From: Guillardia theta CCMP2712
Taxonomy: Eukaryota; Cryptophyceae; Pyrenomonadales; Geminigeraceae
Assembly (NCBI RefSeq): GCF_000315625.1
Contig: NW_005434612.1
Span: forward strand, 78,381 to 142,380
Reading direction: 5' to 3'
DNA length: 64,000 bases
Positions 58,201 through 64,000 of this stretch are shown here, in pieces. How positions within the stretch are numbered: the first letter of the stretch is position 1; each line of letters starts with the position of its first letter. The position numbers were made by a program, and so were the translations under genes. The notes below the pieces were generated by a model, which saw only the letters and a program-made list of their open reading frames with translations, had not been told where the DNA came from and made no database searches.

Positions 58201-58462
58201 GAAGGACATGGCTGACAGCCAGGCGCGGGCGCGGGAGGCGGGAGCGATCGAGGCCGTCGTCAGCGCCATGTCCACGCACGCGGACGACCGATTGATACAG
58301 AGTGACGGATGCAAGGCCTTTCGCAGCATGACGGGAGGGTGGAGGGGCATGAGAGGAGAAGGAGCTGTTCTCGTGGTGCTTGAGCCGCTTGATGGCAGCA
58401 GGAGTCCAAGTCAAGGCTCAAATGCCTCTAGCGCTCACAGATGCTCGCTTGACGCTGCTTGA
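55205..58462 (+). CDS. U-box / pseudokinase / ARM-repeat protein
   Basis: I start at ATG 55205 (MAANQGALPS) because the frame upstream is non-protein-like. The product is ~1,085 residues without introns. Residues ~9-75 are a U-box (FICPISMALMTDPVTSCDGH, TYQRSSIETWL), the E2-binding domain of E3 ubiquitin ligases. Next is a tyrosine-kinase-like domain: VAVLKL with Lys, HRDLAARHVLV and MPPECM, but the DFG site reads AGYGRA, so the metal-binding Asp is lost and it is probably a pseudokinase. The C-terminal half holds ~13 ARM/HEAT-like repeats with cores AREAGAIEAVVSAM and HADDAGVQQAAC. The last seven are near-identical at DNA level. After the last repeat the sequence changes to a Ser/Gly tail, possibly after a frameshift. 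Likely role: a scaffolded ubiquitin ligase. Confidence 0.82.
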   Translation: MAANQGALPSFICPISMALMTDPVTSCDGHTYQRSSIETWLRHRLSSPLTGALLPSDHLVPNLALRSAIQEWQERHALLVPRHDVEMERQPISAGSSQTLYIGHLRLRGRRAGPGKIKVAVLKLRQDDGGRQAAVMLRLGPHPRLVRYMGQSEDADGCPLLLTELAELGSLREALLGRLAGQVTRGHQTAMMQQIAQGMEHLAEQRVVHRDLAARHVLVMGFDKEDVRRTSVKVAGYGRAAELVDGSDGRVAGRALPVRYMPPECMQRGRCSEKSDVWAYGVTCWEILTSGMTPYYPMTDPTVIGYVCGGGRLPREHLLGGCPDGLWAVLESCWATREEDRPTFAELAVAVGRAGAEGDEGAAAWTWSDRTPGQQRAGAGNQSLCRGIRSMAEAAWRRIGEAAGGGIEAVARRIRTRKYGELVELQESACTALESTGSDALSSLRTGAQALPVGASAAVGAQDSSGIEQPAREAWRLLRTGADDSIEAVMQEMRTYEALAEVQQAACKALVSMAQNGEADKVKAREAGAIEAVVSAMSTHADDAGVQQAACWALKNTVSLMKESQARAREAGAIKAVVSAMSTHADDAGVQQAACEALVLTVRFSEESQARAREAGAIEAVMRCLDRHADDLKVQQAACKALMHTMQYIRHQGTARDAGAIEAVVSAMTRHESNAKIQQGLCEAMTAIAKSHEQNKLPAMQAGAIEAVVSAMSTHAEDAGVQRSSCEALQSMTKGMADRRARARAREAGAIEAVVSAMSTHADEMYLHWSACKALQSMTKDMADSQARAREAGAIEAVVSAMSTHAEDAGVQGSSCEALQSMTKDMADSQARAREAGAIEAVVSAMSTHADDRWIQRDGCKALHSMTKDMADSRARAREAGAIEAVVSAMSTHADDQWLQRGGCKALYSMTKDMADSRARAREAGAIEAVVSAMSTHADDRLIQSEGCKALRSMTKDMADSRARAREAGAIEAVVSAMSTHADDQWLQRGGCKALHSMTKDMADSQARAREAGAIEAVVSAMSTHADDRLIQSDGCKAFRSMTGGWRGMRGEGAVLVVLEPLDGSRSPSQGSNASSAHRCSLDAA
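57420..58330. repeat. 132-bp coding tandem array (44-residue ARM units)
   Basis: The string gcgatcgaggccgtcgtcag recurs every 132 bp (57452, 57584, 57716 and onward) to the end of the U-box gene. Older, diverged units lie upstream from ~56780. Variation is concentrated in codons ~20-32 of each unit (for example RWIQRDG, QWLQRGG, RLIQSEG), while the flanks are almost invariant. The pattern is of recent expansion or conversion with variable surface residues. Confidence 0.88.
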
Positions 58463-58690
58463 CACATGCGTGCTCCAGCAGGTGCTCTCCCAAAGAGCTC
58501 CTCCGAGACTCCAACAAGGTCCCGAAATCAGCACCGGTCGACTCTTTTCAAGCACCATTAGTATCTTGTTCGAACGATCGTGGAAGAGTGCTGGGGCCTG
58601 GTGGAGGCGAGCAGGGCGAGGGAGTCGGGCTCGTACAACGAGGAGTCAAGATAGAAGGAGGCGATCGAGCTGTCGAACCGAGTCAAGGAA

Positions 58691-59246
58691 ATGGCGATCA
58701 ACAAGCTGAGAGCAGAGCAAGAGGCTGTGCGGGATGTACGGCTTGTCGATGTGAAGGTCGGGCCAGCACGGGGAGCCACCGACAGTGACGGCGTTGGTAC
58801 GAGGACAGGGGGAGCTGATCGGGCTGCTGAAGGCGGCCGGATACAACATGGACGAGCGGACAGAGGACGGGAGGACAGGGATGCATGTAGCGGGGATGCT
58901 GGGGAGGGCGGGGAGCGTCAGGGAGCTGATCGAGGCAGGAGCAGAGGCAGGAGCGAAGGACAGGGCAGGGAAGACGATGGTGCACTGGGCGGCGGAGTAT
59001 GGGCATGTGGAGGTGCTGAGGACGGTAGAGGAACAACGCAGGAAAAAGACTCTGAACAACTTGATGTTGAAAAAGGACTCTGACGGCAGGACATGCGCGC
59101 ACTATGCGAGTGCGGGAGGGCACTTGGAGGTAGTGCGGTATGTTGCAGAGACATGCGGGGAGGAGGTGCTGAGGGAGAAGGACAATGACGCCGCAGTGCG
59201 CGCACAAGGCGAGTATGGGAGGGCACATGGAGGTGGTGCGGTATAA
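58691..59246 (+). pseudogene. Ankyrin-repeat gene relic
   Basis: Ankyrin-type units are clear: DGRTGMHVAGMLGRAGSVRE, AGKTMVHWAAEYGHVEVL and DGRTCAHYASAGGHLEVV. The coding frame changes near 58785 and again after 59190, where the next unit (SMGGHMEVVRYN) is in another frame. A further unit at ~59280-59320 (DKHGRTC) is cut off. The upstream part (EAIELSNRVKEMAINKLR) may be its original start. It looks like a decayed or fragmented ankyrin protein; a missed intron could rescue one of the breaks. Confidence 0.55.
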
Positions 59247-59745
59247 TGTAGAGACATGACAGTGCGGCCCCCCGGGGAGGAGGTGCTGAGGGAGAAGGAC
59301 AAGCACGGCAGGACTTGCTTGACTTTGACTCGTGTATTATCTTATTTATTAGAATCGCTGTCATACCTATCAGAGCCCTAGTAAAAGCGAGCTCACCTCA
59401 GACTGGACCTTCTTCTCTTCGTTTGATCTGGCGATTTCTGCCCCGGGACCGGGTGTAGCTGAAGCCGCTGAGCACCGGGCCGCGGCCCCGGGGCCCCGGG
59501 GCCCCGGGGCCCGGCCAATCTTTGGCACAGTGCCGGTGTATTGGCCCTTTACTACGTTTCCAACTTTGAAGTTTGGAGGGTGTAAGTTCTTCATGCACAT
59601 GTCATAGAAAAGTTTCTAGGAGAACAAACTCCATGGCCCGCCAGGATCCACGGGCGGCGAGAGGCGGGAAGGCAGCGATGGAAATGGTGGGAGGAATCTG
59701 AGGAGAAGGAGGAGAGGAGAAGCACTTGAGAAGAAGCCGAACATC
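59247..59745. other. Intergenic with the most extreme GC palindrome island
   Basis: At 59478-59515 the block ggggccccggggccccgggg repeats perfect palindromes. The outer sequence ctttgaagtttgg and a final ankyrin scrap (59280-59320) are also here. No gene. The end holds the promoter of the WD40 gene. Confidence 0.55.
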
Positions 59746-62700
59746 ATGAGCCTCCCATCCAGAGACAGGGACCTCAGCTCGCAGAGGGACCTCACCCCTC
59801 AAAGCACTCCAGCCAGGAGCACCTCTAGAAATTCTCGAGCGCGAACAGACGTTGACATGTACAGCCCAACACCGAATGGCGAAGGCCAGGCAGACATGTT
59901 CTCCTCAGTCGATGCTGCTGCCCAAGAGATCAAGCGCGAATTGAACGTACAGGTATTTCTTGCTTTGAGGTGGTGGAAGCGTCCAGTCTGAGTTGATGGC
60001 ACAGGGCGAGATGGTCAGAGACAACCGCGACCGTGTCGAAGCCATGCGGAAGCAACTCAAGAGATTCCAGCAAATCACGGCAGACAACGACAAGGAGATC
60101 AAAGCTCTTCGAGCTGAGCGATTCAAGATGATGAGCGAAATGGCAGAGGTCGCACCTGAGAGTACCATCAAGTTTGCGTCGGAGGAAGACACCATGAGGC
60201 GCAACTTTTCCAAGTCTTCATTTCTAGTGCCGCATGCTGACTTTTCTCACGAAGAGCAGAAAGAGCTAGAGAGCCGGGTCCTTGAAGACGAGAGCGAGAT
60301 GGAGGAGTCTCGCACAGGGAGTGATTCTGACAGCGAGGTTGGAAGCGTGTGTGGAAATACGGGAATATCTGAAGATTTCGATTACGAAATTGATTCTATA
60401 CCGTCAATCAAGCAGTACAGATCTCAAATATGTGAGCCGAAAGCTAGAGAGCAAGACACAGAGAACATCGCCTTAAATATCAGCATCGACTATACTTTCG
60501 GTTATGGCATTCGCGGTGTTAGCAATAACCTGTTTTGGACAGCCAGCCGTCATTTCGTATATTTTGTCAGCTCTTTTGGTGTGGTGCAGGATCCAATATC
60601 TTTGGAGCAGCGTCACTTCATTGGGCATAGGCAACAGATAAATTGCATCTGCCTGCATCCCGATGGATGTACTGTGGCTACGGGAGAAAAGGCGCTCGAA
60701 CCGAAAGTGTATGTGTGGGACAGTAGTAGTGCATTTCCGAACCCAAAGGCTGCACCTATTCAAGGCTTTCACACCAAGGGTATACGATCTATGTGTTTTG
60801 GGAAGGACGGCAGATATCTATTCATCGTCGGTTGCGATGAAAACAACACCATCAGCATGTATGATTGGAGAGCAGGACAAATCTTGTGTTCAGAATTCGG
60901 GGGAAAAGGCTCCATTTTGATGGTTCGATGCAATCTTTTTGATGGAGACTTTGCCACGGTTGGCCCGCGTCACATGAGATTATGGAAATTAGTAGTTTCA
61001 ACCGGCATGGAGTACATTAGCGGGTCTACACCCATGAGCACTTGGCAAAAGAAATTGAAATGGGAAAACGGTGTTTTTGGTCGTCATGGAAGGGACAAGT
61101 CACATACATTGTTGTGCGTTGATTTTGTTGGACCGGGTATCACAGTGACTGGTTCCAAGGCCGGTGAAATATTTGTTTGGAAAGGATTAGTGTTGGTTCA
61201 GAGTGTACAAGCACATAGGGGACCAGTGTTTTCTCTAGCAGTCACCCCCATGGAGAGCTTTTGTCTGGTCAATAGTGGTGGAAAAGATGGGCGTGTGGGA
61301 TCATGGATTTATGATTCGAGTTTAAGGATTTCGGAAACATTTGTAGAGCTTCCTAACAACTATCAAAACACTGTTCGTGCAATGAGTCGGCACTCGACTA
61401 CAAACGAAATTCTTGTTGGAACCGCTGCTGGGATAATTCTGAAGCTGAGCATGAATTCTGATTTGGCATGGAAGACTGTTGTAGATGGGCACGGACGAGG
61501 AACCTTGAATGCAATTTCAGTTCACTCCAGCGGGCAAATGTTTGTTAGCGGTGGGTCAGATGCAGTATTATACTTGTGGCAAATTCGACATTCGGAAGCC
61601 CTTTGGAAATGTGTGCTTGCAAATTCAATCTCTAGCGTTGCTTATTCACCTGATTGCTCCAGAATAGCGTGTGGAATGGAGAAAGGTGGGGGTATTATCG
61701 TTTCACAAACTCCTTCAAAACGTCTTTCGGTAACAAGTTACAAATGGGCAGAAAACTTGAAGTTTCCGATCTCAATTATTTCTTACTCTCCTGATGGTGG
61801 ATTGCTTGCATTTTCATGCAAGAACAAAATTGAAATTATCAGCTCGAATTCCACCAGAGTGAAGCTTGGATCTTTTGGGCACCATCATTCGTCAGTGAAA
61901 TCCATTGATTGGTCTTCGGATGGGGAGTATATAGTTAGCAGTGCTGAGAATTATGAATTGCTCTTTTGGTCGCGTTCATCGTGTTCACCAGTTTTTGCAT
62001 CGAGTCTGGCTGAATTGTACTATCCAGACAATCGTCCCTCATGGAAAACCTGGACTTCTAGGCTGGGGTGGCCAGTCCTTGGATTGATCGCCGACAATGA
62101 GGATGAAAATAAGATTGCCTCATTATCCCGAGATTCGACTGTAAATAGATGTGCCGTCGGATACATTGATGGAAACATTCGTTTGGTCCCTTATCCCTGT
62201 GAGACGTCTTTCGGATCGTGGAAAGGTCAAAAGCACATTGGACCTGTTTCCAACGTGGTTTTCTGTACCGAGTTAGATGAAGAAAGGGAAACTGTAAATG
62301 CTCGAACTTCTCTGCTGTCAGCAGGTCTTTTGGATATCTGTTTATGTATGTGGAAGGTGTACAAAGCAAGTGATGAGCTTCATGATGTCGATTCTAACTT
62401 CAAGAACGTCAGAGAGCAGCACGAGGAGGTTCATCGATACATTGAACTTTCTTCTCTTTATCTGGAACAAGTCGCAAGTGAGGTAGATCCTGTATTACAT
62501 CAAGAGCCGGATGAATTTGAATCGGTGAGGCCCTTTGCGCAATCTATCTACCCTCCAACAAGTTACACCTACAGTGACCTAATTCAGCACAAGCTCCAAA
62601 GAATTCGAATATGTGGGCTGACATGTTTACATGGAGATTCAATTCTTCTCGGAAAAAGGGACTCGACTGTTTTGTATGCAGCGGATGGTCTTTGCATTGT

Positions 62701-64000
62701 GCACAATCTTTCTCCAGACCTTGACGATCGAATTCCAACCCAAAAATGCTTTTCAAGGCACAAAGGCAGCGTCATTTCGATGGATCGACATGTAGATCAA
62801 GTTACTGTTGTGTCTTGCGACAACGGCAAAGATTCGCCCATTTTAATTTGGAGCATGGAATCACTGATGTTACAGAGTGAACTTACTGTTCCTGAGGGAA
62901 AGCCTTGTTTAGTCTCATTCTCCCAAGACGAAGAAGGACAATTTCTCGTCGTGTTGAGCGTATCGTCCCGAGTCTTGATCTGGGTCTGGGATTGGAGACA
63001 AGCAGAAATCATCGCTATGGAAATTGCAGATGAAAATATCCACAACAAGGTTCTTTGTGTGGCACAAAGCTCTTTTCAAAACGTTTCAGGTTTCAGTGTG
63101 TTGACTTCTGGAGTAAACCACTTGAAGTTGTGGAGATGCTACGGGTTCTCAGATTCTCACAAGAAGATGAAAATGCAAGCTTCTCAGCTCAGGACTAAGA
63201 ATGAAGACCTCCCACTCTTCCTGAGTGCAACCTTTCTGTCTCAAGACTTGTTTGCTACGGGGAGTGAGTGGGGAGAAATCTATCTTTGGAAGGATGTGAG
63301 CCTGATTAAGAAGTTCCAGTGTCACGCAGGACCCATCTTTGCTATTGAAAGAGATGATTTGTCTGCAACTGTCCTCACAGCAGGAAGAGAGAAAAGTATC
63401 AAGTTCTGGGGCTATGATTTCAACCTCAAATTTGAAATTTCTCTTGAACAATTTCTTGATGGTTCGATAATTGAGGATCGCAGAAACAAGTCCAATTTCT
63501 GCATTTATTCAGCTAAATGGAACTCCTTGCATAATCGAGTCACATTTGTGACATCTACGCATGACTTGTTCCATTTATCATTCCAGGAAAGTACCCTCAA
63601 GGAAATTCAGTACGACCTTTGCTACCATCACAAGGGGAAAATCACGTGTATTGCTTCTCACCCCAGAAAGCTCTTATTCGCTTCGGCGGCTGAAGATTAC
63701 ACCATTCGAATCTGGTCGATGGAAAGAGACCCTCAGGACCCTCAGCTCCTGGGAATCATTGACCTTCCGGAAAAGCCTACGGCAATCTGTATGCTTGGAT
63801 CGGAACAAAGTCGTTTGATTGTGGGGTTTGTAACTGGAATGATTACTATGATAGAAATGGATCAACTACATGGACGAGCTTCTCTTGAAGACTTTAAGGT
63901 CTCAGATACTGTGAAGAGGTCTTCCGAACGAGTTTCCTGTCTTGCAGTTTCACCATGCGAGACGTTCCTAGCATGTGGGAGTGCAGATTCATCAATTTAT
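59746..64000 (+). CDS. EML-like WD40 microtubule-associated protein (runs off window)
   Basis: Exon 1 (59746-59952) and exon 2 (60005 to the window end) join in phase 0. No stop occurs in ~1,400 residues. The N-terminus is Ser-rich and disordered, then a coiled coil (KRELNVQ, DRVEAMRKQLKRFQQITADN). A HELP-like motif precedes the repeats (FGVVQDP, then RHFIGHRQQINCICLHPDG). At least a dozen WD-type blades follow (LFIVGCDENNTISMYDWRAG, LFATGSEWGEIYLWKD, LFASAAEDYTIRIWSMERD). Tandem beta-propellers after HELP are the hallmark of EML/EMAP proteins, which bind tubulin; some relatives act in cilia. The end lies beyond 64000, so total length is unknown. Confidence 0.82.

Noticed and set aside
57420-58330. 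Regular repeats resembling a CRISPR array
   Set aside because: The unit is 132 bp and codes for ARM-type helices; there are no short spacers and no cas genes, and the DNA is eukaryotic.

Overview
The window looks like nuclear DNA of a cryptophyte alga, most likely Guillardia theta or a close relative (inference). Reasons: a gene-dense eukaryotic layout on both strands; many spliceosomal introns, mostly 45-60 nt (GT-AG, with several GC-AG); nuclear domain families (BAH, U-box, EML-type WD40, UBC7-type E2, G-patch); a plastid-type bipartite leader with Phe after the signal peptide (43.8 kb); and a Fanzor nuclease, a family experimentally known from G. theta. Exon joins were read by eye. Where phases are said to agree, every exon length and phase was checked.

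Layout. 0-3.3 kb: a secreted Cys-rich repeat protein (minus, running off the left edge), then intergenic DNA with GC-rich islands. 3.3-18 kb: a STE-like protein kinase, a Nudix hydrolase, a two-PDZ protein (minus) and a ~2,780-residue multi-C2 protein. 18.9-31 kb: two direct 1.3-kb repeats bracket an eight-exon gene (20,570-28,723, minus) whose exons join in phase to give one ~2,507-residue protein, with a caspase-like domain at the N-terminus and a MORC/SMCHD1-type GHKL ATPase in the C-terminal half. Head-to-head with it, 203 bp away, is a short RelA/SpoT-like synthetase ORF. 31-36 kb: a polytopic membrane protein carrying two further near-identical copies of the same synthetase-like domain, followed by a relic of the caspase-gene 5' end and promoter. 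36-51 kb: a PDZ-kinase-TPR fusion, two proteins of unknown function, a plastid WW-DUF1995 protein, a BAH protein, a UBC7-like E2 and a G-patch/zinc-finger protein. 51-55 kb: repeat-rich DNA and a Fanzor (eukaryotic TnpB homologue) with an apparent frameshift. 55-64 kb: a U-box/pseudokinase/ARM-repeat protein with a 132-bp tandem array, an ankyrin relic, and an EML-like WD40 protein that runs off the right edge.

How genes may work together. Most genes look like independent housekeeping or signalling loci. The exception is 20-36 kb. There, a caspase-GHKL fusion and RelA/SpoT-like nucleotide-synthetase domains share a divergent promoter, occur in duplicated mosaic copies and sit between direct repeats. 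By analogy with bacterial conflict systems that pair a nucleotide signal with an effector, this could be a stress or immunity module; that is a hypothesis. The Fanzor locus is the second main point of interest.
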